Part shown: in pieces, positions 35,311 to 43,288 of the stretch
Layout of the letters: each line of letters opens with the position of its first letter
Position numbering within the stretch: the first letter of the stretch is position 1
Source: Candidatus Eiseniibacteriota bacterium
Lineage (GTDB): Bacteria; Eisenbacteria; RBG-16-71-46
Direction: 5' to 3'
Length of the DNA stretch: 47,988 bases
Assembly (NCBI GenBank): GCA_016223045.1
Contig: JACRPT010000030.1
Span: forward strand, 1-47,988
Translations under genes and position numbers: made by a program
The notes under the pieces: model-generated
Told to the model about the DNA's origin: nothing
What the model saw: only the letters and a program-made list of their open reading frames with translations
Database searches by the model: none

Positions 35311-36645
35311 TCATGGCCGGTCCGGACTGCCCTTCCTCGCGCCCTGGTCGCGGTACCGCTTCAGGACGAGCAGCGTCAGCAGCAGGTAGAACCAGAACAG
35401 GATGAGGACGAACTTGCGCTGCCTCAGGTGCCCGAGCTTGCCGTAGATCTCGGACTGCACCTCGTGGCCCATCGAACGCGCGCGCGTGGTGAAGCCCGCG
35501 ACCACGTCCTCCTGGACCGCGTGCGCCGCAGGCAGGGCCTCGCGCAGGTAGGTGCGGGCCTCCTCGATGCGCGCGCGGTAGTCGTCGGTCTGGAGCGGGA
35601 CCGCGTCGGCCCGGGCGGTGAGCGCCGCCGCCTTCTCCACCTCGTCGGCGGCCGAGTGGTAGTCGGTCCAGATCCGCCGTCCCAGCGCCAGCGTCTTCGC
35701 GTCCTTCGCGTGGCACTGCGCGCACGAGCCGGCCAGCCGCTCGGGCTGAGCGGCCTGGACGGTGTGGGCCTCGTGGCAGGAGGCGCACTCGGGGCCGTCA
35801 TCGCCGCTCCTCGCGCGATAGTGTCCGCCGGCCATGAAGTAGCGGCGCTCGGCGGTGTGGCACTGGCCGCACACCTTGTCCACGTCGCCCAGCGCGGGGG
35901 GCGCGGCGCCGTGAACGCCGTGGCAGCTCACGCAGGTGGGCGCGCGCAGGTTGCCGCGGTCGTAGAGTTCGCGCGCGTGGACGCTTCCCATGTAGAGCCG
36001 GAACACGTCGGGCTTGCCGCGCTGTTTCATGAGCGTGCTGTCGCCGTGGCACGCGCCGCAGGTCCTGGGGATGTTGAGCGTGAACGTGCGGCTCGCCGGG
36101 TCCTTCGGCGGCAGGATGTCGTGAGCGCCGTGGCAGTCCGAGCACACCGCCACGCGCGTGTCGCCCCGCGCGAGCAGGCGGCCGTGCCCCGAGGTCTGGT
36201 AGAGCGCGTGCTGGTCCACCGGCAGGTTGTAGGGCCGCATGCGCGCCTCGCTCGAGTGGCACGAGGCGCACAGGGCGGGAACGTCCTTGCGCGCGGGCCG
36301 GCCCCTGAACCCGGCCCCGTGCGCGCTGGCGACCTCGAGGCTCCGGTCGTTGCCGCCGTGGCAGGAGGTGCAGCGCACGCCCTCCTCGGCGTGCTGGCTC
36401 TTCTCGAACTGGACGCGCTCGGTGGGATGGCACACGCCGCAGCGCCCGGAGCCGGGCGAGACCGCGGTGGGAGCGCTGGCGTCGGGGTTCGGGTTGCCGG
36501 GCTGGGCGAGCGCGAGCGCGGGCAGCAGCAGGAGGCCGGCCGCGAGCGACGCGAGCGCGGGCAGCGGCAGGAGGCCCGGCGCCAGCGCCCCACGCCGGCC
36601 ACCGCCGGCGTGCTCGATCGCAGGAGCGGAACGGGTCGCGGTCAT
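35311..36645 (-). CDS. Nine-haem c-type cytochrome with C-terminal membrane anchor (second set)
   Basis: ATG 36645 has GGAGG 7 nt upstream (444 aa). A long basic N-terminus precedes LASLAAGLLLLPALALA. Nine CxxCH motifs (CGVCH, CTSCH, CASCH, CSDCH, CGACH, CVSCH, CGQCH, CASCH, CAQCH) are followed by a haem-free helical region and a single helix (FVLILFWFYLLLTLLVL) with a basic end. It is a paralogue of the plus-strand 9-haem protein, in the same relative position after cytochrome b, with VDQHALYQTSGHG versus [13 protein letters not shown]. The gene order and architecture are conserved between the two sets. Confidence 0.9.
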   Translation of the reverse strand: MTATRSAPAIEHAGGGRRGALAPGLLPLPALASLAAGLLLLPALALAQPGNPNPDASAPTAVSPGSGRCGVCHPTERVQFEKSQHAEEGVRCTSCHGGNDRSLEVASAHGAGFRGRPARKDVPALCASCHSSEARMRPYNLPVDQHALYQTSGHGRLLARGDTRVAVCSDCHGAHDILPPKDPASRTFTLNIPRTCGACHGDSTLMKQRGKPDVFRLYMGSVHARELYDRGNLRAPTCVSCHGVHGAAPPALGDVDKVCGQCHTAERRYFMAGGHYRARSGDDGPECASCHEAHTVQAAQPERLAGSCAQCHAKDAKTLALGRRIWTDYHSAADEVEKAAALTARADAVPLQTDDYRARIEEARTYLREALPAAHAVQEDVVAGFTTRARSMGHEVQSEIYGKLGHLRQRKFVLILFWFYLLLTLLVLKRYRDQGARKGSPDRP

Positions 36646-36649
36646 GGCC

Positions 36650-36814
36650 TCACCTCCGCTCCAGCAGCGCGCCGGCGACGCTCAGCGCGACCCACACCGC
36701 GAGCACCGCGACGCCCGCCAGCCGGATGCGCCGGCGCGATCCCGGGCTGCCGTCGCCGCGCAGCAGCTGCGGCAGCAGCAGCACCGCGAAGGCGAGCGCC
36801 AGCAGCACCAGCCC
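36650..36814 (-). other. In-frame sense continuation of cytochrome b beyond a TAG
   Basis: After the TAG at 36815-36817, the same frame stays open for 54 sense codons and stops with TGA at 36650-36652, four nt before the 9-haem ATG. The peptide (GLVLLALAFAVLLLPQLL, then a basic loop, then AGVAVLAVWVALSVAGALLE) is two plausible membrane segments. They match the position of the last helices of the first cytochrome b. Without the TAG the protein would be 377 aa, close to the 357 aa of its paralogue. This is either a nonsense mutation, a sequencing error, or a recoded amber codon. Confidence 0.8.
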
Positions 36815-37783
36815 CTAGAGCCACGCCGGCACCGGCAGCCACTGGAGCGTCGCGTAGGGCGCGAGCATGTACCACGGCGGGCGGACCCCGCCCGGGGTCA
36901 CGTAGGGATCGGCCGCGGAAAGGAAGCGGAACGGCAGCACGGTCGCGAGCGTCACCAGCACGCCGAACAGGCCGACCGTGAGCATCAGCATGGTGTAGAG
37001 GTGGTCGCGGAACGTGGTGGTCGCCTCGGGCCGCCCCTCGGGCGCCGGGGAGAGGCCCACGCGCCGGAGCGTCGCGAAGGTGAAGTAGACGCACGCCGCG
37101 TAGAACGTGGGCAGCACCATCACGTGGAGCGCGTAGAAGCGGATCAGCACGTCGTCGTTCACCACCCGCCCGCCCAGCAGGAACGCCAGGATCGGCCCCG
37201 CGATCGGCAGCGCGAACACCACCTCCATGCCGCGCACGGTGGCCCAGTAGGAGTGCGCGTCCCAGGTGAGCAGCCGCCCGGTGAAGTCGAGCTGGAGCAC
37301 CAGCCACACCATCGCCACCGCGGTCCACCACAGCACCTCGCGCGGCGCGCGGTAGAGCCCGTCCCAGAACAGGCGCAGCAGCCGGATCACCACCACCGCC
37401 GCCAGCAGCCACGCGCCCCAGGCGTGCATCTGGTGCAGGAACCAGCCGGCCGGGAGGTCCCTCACGATGGTGCGCGTGCTCTCGAACGCGGCCTCGGGCG
37501 TCGGCTTGTAGTAGTAGGCGAGCAGCACGCCGGTGACCGCTTCGAGCGCGAACAGGATGGCGGTGAGCAACCCCAGCACGCGCGGGCCGCTCGCGTACTT
37601 CGGCACCGGCGTCTCGGCCACCTCGCGCAGCACCTCGCGCACCGGGCGGCTGGTGTCCACCGGCGTGATGACGAAGCCGAAGTGCGTGAGGAAGGAGAAG
37701 ATCTCGCTCAGGTTGATGCGGCGCTCGAGCCAGTCCACCCAGCTCGCGCGCCCGTTCGGGTCCGGCGGCCGCGTCGCGCTCAC
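36815..37783 (-). CDS. Divergent cytochrome b, probably single-haem, interrupted by TAG
   Basis: GTG 37783 overlaps the Rieske stop as GTGA (322 aa to the TAG). In helix B, H120 is kept but the residue 14 later is R134 (AWLLAAVVVIRLL). In helix D, H220 is kept but the residue 15 later is T235 (CVYFTF). So one ligand pair, of haem bL/bp type, is intact, and both ligands of the other haem are lost together. PEWY is PPWY (RPPWYMLAPY). The GYLLPW motif of the paralogue is GRLLTW. The protein is truncated at a TAG just before the last two helices. It likely binds one b haem, cannot do a standard Q-cycle, and may be decaying or specialised. Confidence 0.85.
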   Translation of the reverse strand: MSATRPPDPNGRASWVDWLERRINLSEIFSFLTHFGFVITPVDTSRPVREVLREVAETPVPKYASGPRVLGLLTAILFALEAVTGVLLAYYYKPTPEAAFESTRTIVRDLPAGWFLHQMHAWGAWLLAAVVVIRLLRLFWDGLYRAPREVLWWTAVAMVWLVLQLDFTGRLLTWDAHSYWATVRGMEVVFALPIAGPILAFLLGGRVVNDDVLIRFYALHVMVLPTFYAACVYFTFATLRRVGLSPAPEGRPEATTTFRDHLYTMLMLTVGLFGVLVTLATVLPFRFLSAADPYVTPGGVRPPWYMLAPYATLQWLPVPAWL

Positions 37784-38247
37784 AGGTGGACGAAGATCTC
37801 GCCGGCCCGCACCGACACGGCGTAGGTGGGGAGTGCGCGCGGTGGCGGCCCGGAGAGCACGTTGCCCGCGAGGTCGAAGCGCCCGTCATGGCACGGGCAC
37901 ACCAGCACGCGGCGCTCGCGGTCGAAGTCCACGATGCAGCGCACGTGCGTGCACACCGCGGAGAGCGCCACCACCCGCTCGGCGTCGAGGCGCACCACGT
38001 AGAACGGCGAGACCCCGTGCCGCACCAGGCGGCCCTCGCCGATCTTGAAGTCGTCGAGCAGGCCGGCGCTCACCAGGTGCCCGGCCACCTTCTCGCGGTG
38101 CTCGGGCGCGCGCAGGTAGGCGCCGACGACGCCCGCCGCGCCGAGGCCCCACAGGCCCAGGAAGGCGCGGGAGAGCCAGGTCAGGAAGCGGCGGCGGGTC
38201 GCGGGCTCGCCCGTCGCCGGTGCGGCGCGCTCCCTGGGTGCGGACAT
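37780..38247 (-). CDS. Rieske [2Fe-2S] protein of the second bc-type complex
   Basis: ATG 38247 has GGGAGG 4 nt upstream (155 aa). The N-terminus has a good twin-arginine signal (ATRRRFLTWLSRAFLG) with one membrane helix. Ligand motifs are CTHVRC and CPCHDGRFDLAG; the usual Gly of CTHxGC is Arg here, next to the cluster, which could shift its redox potential. The Tat signal is much clearer than in the first Rieske protein. It heads the minus-strand operon of second bc set, 18-haem, and possibly the NrfD trio. Confidence 0.9.
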   Translation of the reverse strand: MSAPRERAAPATGEPATRRRFLTWLSRAFLGLWGLGAAGVVGAYLRAPEHREKVAGHLVSAGLLDDFKIGEGRLVRHGVSPFYVVRLDAERVVALSAVCTHVRCIVDFDRERRVLVCPCHDGRFDLAGNVLSGPPPRALPTYAVSVRAGEIFVHL

Positions 38248-38640
38248 GAGGCCTCCCTGTGGCCGGTATCGGCCCGGGCCGATACCGGCGGCTGCGGCGG
38301 CCGGCGGATGACCCGGGCTTGCGACGCGTGTCGGATCGTGGATGGGACGGGAATGGCGAGATGTCTTGCAACCAATATGCCGCCGGCCGCGGTGCGGGGC
38401 AACGGCGGATTCGCGGGCGCGAATCCCGCGGCGGGGCGTGCGCCGGCGCCGCGTGGGCTGCGGCCACGCGCACCCGGCGTGCGATCGGCGCCCGACAGGG
38501 CTGTCAGAGGCCTGCCACTCCGGGTCGGCGGCCCGCCTTTCGGTGGCCTTCCCCCGCGCGGTGCTCCCGGTGCCGGCGGTTCACCGTGCCGGCGGCTTTT
38601 CCTCGACGCGGGCGCGCGCCTGCGCTATCAACTCGGGTCC
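38248..38640. other. Divergent intergenic region upstream of the second bc operon and the antiporter
   Basis: This 393-bp region has no gene. It holds the 28-bp palindrome listed next, plus an unusual patch of moderate GC around 38330-38400 (GGAATGGCGAGATGTCTTGC). No clear sigma-70 pair; a promoter for the minus-strand operon would lie to the right of the palindrome. Confidence 0.4.
38262..38289. promoter_or_regulatory. 28-bp perfect palindrome before the second Rieske gene
   Basis: GCCGGTATCGGCCC is followed directly by its exact reverse complement. The centre of symmetry is 28 nt from the Rieske ATG, and the element ends 14 nt upstream of it. A dimeric regulator site is the simplest reading; alternatively it is a hairpin with no loop that would also act on the leader RNA. 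A half-site-like CCGATACCGG occurs at 7605, just before the HD-GYP gene start. Confidence 0.55.
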
Positions 38641-39963
38641 ATGCGACCGCGCGCCAGACTGGGGATGCTGCTCGCGGCGGTGGGGGCCACGGCCCTCGGC
38701 GCCGGGATCGCGCATGCGGACGCGGGCGGCCAGATGGCGGAGGTCCTGCCCATCCTCGAGGCGCTGGTGCTGGTGCTGCTCGGCGCGCGGCTCGGCGGCG
38801 CGCTGTTCGAGCGCTTCGGCCAGCCCGCGGTGCTGGGCGAGCTGGTGGCGGGGATCGTGATCGGCAATCTCGGGCTCGCGGGCTGGCACGGGCTCGATGG
38901 GATGCGCGCGCTGCCGGCGCTCGACCTGCTCGCCGAGATCGGAGTGCTGTTCCTGCTGTTCGAGGTCGGCCTCAAGTCCGACGTGCGCTCGATGATGGCG
39001 GTGGGCGGCTCCTCGTTCCTGGTCGCCACCCTCGGCGTGATCGCCCCGATCGGGCTCGGCTACCTGGCCTCGTCGTCGTTCTTCCCGTCGCACCATCCGC
39101 TCACCCACTGGTTCGTGGGGGCGACGCTGTGCGCCACCAGCGTGGGCATCACCGCGCGCGTGCTCTCCGACCTCGGCCGCGTGTCGAGCCCCGAGGGCCG
39201 CATCGTGCTCGGCGCCGCGGTGATCGACGACGTCATGGGGCTGCTGGTGCTGGCGGTGGTGACCGGCGTCATCGCGGCCGCCGACCGCGGGGTGGCGTTC
39301 GCGCCCGCGTCGCTGCTGTGGATCGTCGGGAAGTCCGTGCTGTTCCTGGGTGCAGCGCTGCTTGCGGGCGGCTGGCTCTCGCGCCACGCGTTCCGCATCG
39401 CCGCCAGGCTGCCGGGCGAGGGACTGCTGCTCTCGCTCGCGCTCGCGTTCTGCTTCGCGCTCGCGTGGCTCGCCGGGCGCGCCGGGCTCGCGCCCATCGT
39501 AGGCGCGTTCGCGGCCGGGCTGATCGTGGACGAGGCGCACTACCGCGAGCTGCGCACCCGCGACTCCGCCGACCGCTCGGTCGAGCAGCTGCTCCAGCCG
39601 CTCATGACCTTCCTGGTGCCGGTGTTCTTCGTCCTGATGGGGATGCGCGTGGACCTGGCGGTGTTCGGCGCGCCCGGCGTGATCGGCTTCGCCGCGGCGC
39701 TGTGCGTGGTCGCGGTGGTGAGCAAGCAGGCGTGCTCGCTGGGCGTGCTCGAGCGCGGCGTGGACCGGCTGGCGGTGGGGCTCGGCATGATCCCGCGCGG
39801 CGAGGTGGGACTCATCTTCGCCGGCATCGGCGCCACGCTCGCGATCAAGGGCGAGCGCGTGGTGGACCCGGTGGTGTTCTCGGCGGTGGTGGTGATGGTC
39901 GCGGCCACCACGCTCATCACGCCGCCGCTGCTGACGTGGCGGATGCGGCGCCGGCAAGCCTGA
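38641..39963 (+). CDS. Cation/proton antiporter, CPA2 family (KefB/NapA-like)
   Basis: ATG 38641 (440 aa) begins a signal-like first helix and about twelve to thirteen membrane segments. Diagnostic residues include ERFGQPAVLGELVAGIVIGN, GVLFLLFEVGLKSDVRSM, ATSVGITARVLSDLG and GAAVIDDVMGLLVLAVV. The paired VIDD aspartates of helix 5 form the ion site of electrogenic CPA2 exchangers. RGEVGLIFAGIG is the usual late motif. There is no C-terminal TrkA-N domain, so regulation by NAD(H) is not expected. Na+/H+ or K+/H+ cannot be distinguished. The ribosome site is weak. It is divergent from the second bc operon and probably independent. Confidence 0.88.
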   Translation: MRPRARLGMLLAAVGATALGAGIAHADAGGQMAEVLPILEALVLVLLGARLGGALFERFGQPAVLGELVAGIVIGNLGLAGWHGLDGMRALPALDLLAEIGVLFLLFEVGLKSDVRSMMAVGGSSFLVATLGVIAPIGLGYLASSSFFPSHHPLTHWFVGATLCATSVGITARVLSDLGRVSSPEGRIVLGAAVIDDVMGLLVLAVVTGVIAAADRGVAFAPASLLWIVGKSVLFLGAALLAGGWLSRHAFRIAARLPGEGLLLSLALAFCFALAWLAGRAGLAPIVGAFAAGLIVDEAHYRELRTRDSADRSVEQLLQPLMTFLVPVFFVLMGMRVDLAVFGAPGVIGFAAALCVVAVVSKQACSLGVLERGVDRLAVGLGMIPRGEVGLIFAGIGATLAIKGERVVDPVVFSAVVVMVAATTLITPPLLTWRMRRRQA

Positions 39964-40171
39964 CGGGACCGCGCCGGGCTCGCGAGCGGCCGCCGAGTCC
40001 ACGCGCCTCGCGCAGGAAGCGCTGACCGCCGCCCCGCGCTGGTGGGCCGAAAGCGCGCGCTGGTCGCGGCCGCGCTGCTCGTGCGTCGAGCGACCTTGCG
40101 CCCTTCCCGGGGCGGACCTAACGTCCGCGCTTTCCCGCGCCGCCGCCGTTCCCCATCGCAGGAGTTCCTCG

Positions 40172-43100
40172 ATGCCCCACGTTCCCACGCTCCGCCGCGC
40201 GTTCCTCTTCGTCGCCCTCGTGCCGGTCCTGGGCGTGGCGCCCGCGGCGCCCGCGTCCGCCGCGACGCCGCGGGTGCACGCCATCGTCGGCGCGCGCATC
40301 GTGGTCGCGCCGGGGCAGGTGATCCCGCGTGGCACCATCGTCGTGCGCGACGGGCTGATCGTCGCGGTGGGCGCAGACGTGGCGGTGCCGGCCGACGCGC
40401 GGGTGTGGCCGGGCGACAGCCTCACCGTTTATCCGGGGCTCCTGGACGCGTTCGTGATGCCGGCGGAGGCTCCGGGCGCCCCCGGCGCGACGCCGTTCGG
40501 ACCGGGCCCGCGGCCGGGCGGAGCGCCCGCGCCATCCGCGCCCCAGCCGCCGCGCGGCGCGGCGCACGAGCTGGCCACGGTGCGGCCGGAAGCCCGCGTC
40601 GTCGAATCGCTGCCGCTGCCGCGGGATCAGATCGAGCCGCTGCGCGCCGCCGGCTTCGCGGCCGCGCAGGTCGCGCCGCGGCGCGGCATCGTGCGCGGGC
40701 AGAGCGCGGTGGTCGGCCTGGGCGACGGCGCGCCCAACGCGAACGTGGTCAGGGCCGACGCCGCGCAGGTCGTCGCGCTCGAGCCGGCCACCGACGGCTA
40801 CCCGGGCTCGCTGATGGGCGCGATCGCGGTGGTGCGCCAGGCGCTGCTCGACGCGAGGTGGTACCGCGAGGCGCACACGCTCTACGCGAAGAACCCGCAG
40901 GCGGCGGAGCGGCCGGTGGAGAACCTGTCGTGGGAGGCGCTGGCGCCCGTGGTCGCGGGATCACAGCCCGCACTGTTCGTGGCCGACGAGATGCTGGAGG
41001 TGCTGCGCGCGGCCGCGGTCGCCAGCGAGGCCGGGATCGTGGCGCAGGTGGTGGGGGCGGGCGACGAGTACAAGCGCGCGCGGGAGATCGCCGCGACCGG
41101 CGTGGCGCTGGTGGTGCCGGTCGCGTTCCCTGACCCGCCCGACGTGACGGACCCCGCCGACGCGCTCGAGGTCTCGACCGAGGAGCTGCGCCACTGGGAC
41201 GAGGCGGCCGGCAACCCGGCGGCGCTGGCGCGCGCCGGCGTCACGTTCGCGCTCACCGCGAACGGGCTCAAGGACCCGAAGAGCTTCCGCACGAACGTGG
41301 CGAAGGCGATCGGTCGCGGCCTCGCGCCCGAGCAGGCGCTGGCCGCGGTCACGACCGTGCCGGCGAAGCTGCTGGGCCTTTCCGACCGGCTCGGCACGCT
41401 CGCGCCCGGGAAGAACGCGAACCTCACCGTGACCCGCGGCGAGCTGTTCTCCGAGAAGGGGAAGGTGCGCGAAGTGTGGGTGGACGGGAACCGCTACGAG
41501 GTCGAGAAGCCGGACGAGACCGCGAAGGGCGACTGGAAGATCTGGTGGGGCGAGAGCGCGCACGCGCTCTCGGTCACCGTGGACCGGGACACGACGGTGA
41601 AGCTGGTGGTGGGTGCCGACACGCTCCGGGCGACCGGCGTCACGCTGGAGGGCGCGCGGCTGCGCTTCACGGTGCGGCGCGGGAGCGAGCCGCCCGAGCG
41701 CTTCGACCTCGCGGCGAAGGAGGACCGGCTCGCGGGCACGCTCTCGGTAGAAGGCGCGGGCGCGCACGCCGTGACCGGGGCGCGCGTCCCCGAGGCCGCG
41801 AAGTCCGCGAAGCAGGACCAGCCCGTGCCGGTGCCGGCGGTGATGGGGAACACCGAGGCCTGGCGCGCCGCGCCGCCCGCCGCGCCGGGCACGGTGCTGG
41901 TGAAGAACGCGACGATCTGGACCGCGGGCCCGCAGGGCACGCTCCAGAACGCGGATCTGCTGGTGAAGGACGGGAGGATCGCCGCGCTGGGCCGCAGCCT
42001 GGTGGCGCCGAAGGGCGCGCTGGTGGTGGACGGCACGGGCCGGCACGTGTCGCCCGGCATCGTTGATTGCCACAACCACTGGGCGATCCTGGGCAACGTC
42101 AACGAGTGCACCAACAGCGTGACCGCCGAGGTGCGTATCGAGGACGTCATCAACTCGGAGAGCATCAACATCTACCGCGAGCTGGCGGGCGGCGTGACCA
42201 TGACCCACCTGCTCCACGGTTCGTGCAACGCCATCGGCGGGCAGTGCGCGGTGGTCAAGCTCAAGTGGGGCGAGCCCCCCGACCGCCTGCGGTTCGCCCC
42301 CGCGCCGGGCACCATCAAGTTCGCGCTCGGCGAGAACCCCAAGCAGTCGAACTTCGGCGCGCGCGACCCGTTCGGCGGCGGGCGCTACCCGCAGACCCGC
42401 GGCGGGGTGGAACAGGTGATCCGCGACGCCTTCACCCGTGCGCGCGACTACCGCGAGGCGTGGGCCGAGTGGAAGGCGAAGCGGCGCCCGGTGCCGCCGC
42501 GGCGCGACCTCCAGCTCGACGCGCTCGCCGAGGTGCTGGAGGGGAAGCGTTTCGTCCACCCGCACTCCTACCGGCAGGACGAGATCCTCATGCTCATGCG
42601 GGTGGCCGAGGAGTTCGGCTTCCGCATCGCCACGTTCCAGCACGTGCTCGAGGGCTACAAGGTGGCCGACGAGATGGCCGCGCACGGCGCCGGCGGCAGC
42701 ACGTTCAGCGACTGGTGGGCCTACAAGTTCGAGGTCCTGGACGCGATCCCCTGGAACGGCTACCTGATGTGGGACCGCGGGGTGACCGTCTCCTACAACT
42801 CGGACGACGCCGAGCTGGCCCGCCGGCTCAACACCGAAGCCGCGAAGGCGGTGAAGTACGGCGGCGTGCCGCCCGCTGAGGCCATCAAGTTCGTCACGCT
42901 GAACCCGGCCCGGCAGCTCCACATCGCCGACCGCGTGGGCTCGCTCGAGCCGGGCAAGGACGCCGACTTCGCGATCTGGAGCGGCTCGCCGCTCTCGCCC
43001 TTCTCGCGCTGCGAGCAGACCTGGGTCGAGGGTCGGAAGTACTTCGACCGCGACGCCGACCTGGCCGGCCGCGAGGCGCTGGCGAAGGAGCGCGATGCGC

Positions 43101-43288
43101 TGGTCGCGAAGGCGCGCGCCGCGAAGAAGGAGGGCGGCGGCGGAGCGACGGCGGCGCGGGCCTGGCCGCCGCGCTACCTGGAGGAGACCGACATGAGCGG
43201 CAACGCGTGCGGCACGCACGGCGACGAGCACGCGTTCCTGTCCGAGACCGCGCGCCGCGCGCTCCAGAACGCGGGAGGCGGGCGATGA
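40172..43288 (+). CDS. Large secreted double amidohydrolase-family protein
   Basis: ATG 40172, with AGGAG 7 nt before, gives 1038 aa and a signal peptide ending APAAPASA. It is two imidazolonepropionase-like modules joined by a beta-rich linker (~440-565). Module 1 (~30-440) has lost the metal-binding HxH: VYPGLLDAFVMP where PGLIDxHxH is expected. Module 2 (~570-1010) keeps it (GIVDCHNHWAI) plus HPHSYR, FQHVLEGYK and SYNSDDAEL, so it could be an active metal hydrolase. A typical C-terminal segment GSLEPGKDADFAIW is present in both modules' ends. It ends with a His/Gly tail. It overlaps the following paralogue by ATGA. Substrate unknown; a peptide/amide or cyclic ureido hydrolase in the periplasm is plausible. 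Confidence 0.82.
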   Translation: MPHVPTLRRAFLFVALVPVLGVAPAAPASAATPRVHAIVGARIVVAPGQVIPRGTIVVRDGLIVAVGADVAVPADARVWPGDSLTVYPGLLDAFVMPAEAPGAPGATPFGPGPRPGGAPAPSAPQPPRGAAHELATVRPEARVVESLPLPRDQIEPLRAAGFAAAQVAPRRGIVRGQSAVVGLGDGAPNANVVRADAAQVVALEPATDGYPGSLMGAIAVVRQALLDARWYREAHTLYAKNPQAAERPVENLSWEALAPVVAGSQPALFVADEMLEVLRAAAVASEAGIVAQVVGAGDEYKRAREIAATGVALVVPVAFPDPPDVTDPADALEVSTEELRHWDEAAGNPAALARAGVTFALTANGLKDPKSFRTNVAKAIGRGLAPEQALAAVTTVPAKLLGLSDRLGTLAPGKNANLTVTRGELFSEKGKVREVWVDGNRYEVEKPDETAKGDWKIWWGESAHALSVTVDRDTTVKLVVGADTLRATGVTLEGARLRFTVRRGSEPPERFDLAAKEDRLAGTLSVEGAGAHAVTGARVPEAAKSAKQDQPVPVPAVMGNTEAWRAAPPAAPGTVLVKNATIWTAGPQGTLQNADLLVKDGRIAALGRSLVAPKGALVVDGTGRHVSPGIVDCHNHWAILGNVNECTNSVTAEVRIEDVINSESINIYRELAGGVTMTHLLHGSCNAIGGQCAVVKLKWGEPPDRLRFAPAPGTIKFALGENPKQSNFGARDPFGGGRYPQTRGGVEQVIRDAFTRARDYREAWAEWKAKRRPVPPRRDLQLDALAEVLEGKRFVHPHSYRQDEILMLMRVAEEFGFRIATFQHVLEGYKVADEMAAHGAGGSTFSDWWAYKFEVLDAIPWNGYLMWDRGVTVSYNSDDAELARRLNTEAAKAVKYGGVPPAEAIKFVTLNPARQLHIADRVGSLEPGKDADFAIWSGSPLSPFSRCEQTWVEGRKYFDRDADLAGREALAKERDALVAKARAAKKEGGGGATAARAWPPRYLEETDMSGNACGTHGDEHAFLSETARRALQNAGGGR

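Noticed and set aside
38400-38640. Extension of the antiporter ORF upstream to 37786
   Set aside because: The extra 285 residues are out-of-frame translation of the Rieske region and low-complexity Arg/Pro; ATG 38641 starts the family-typical N-terminus.
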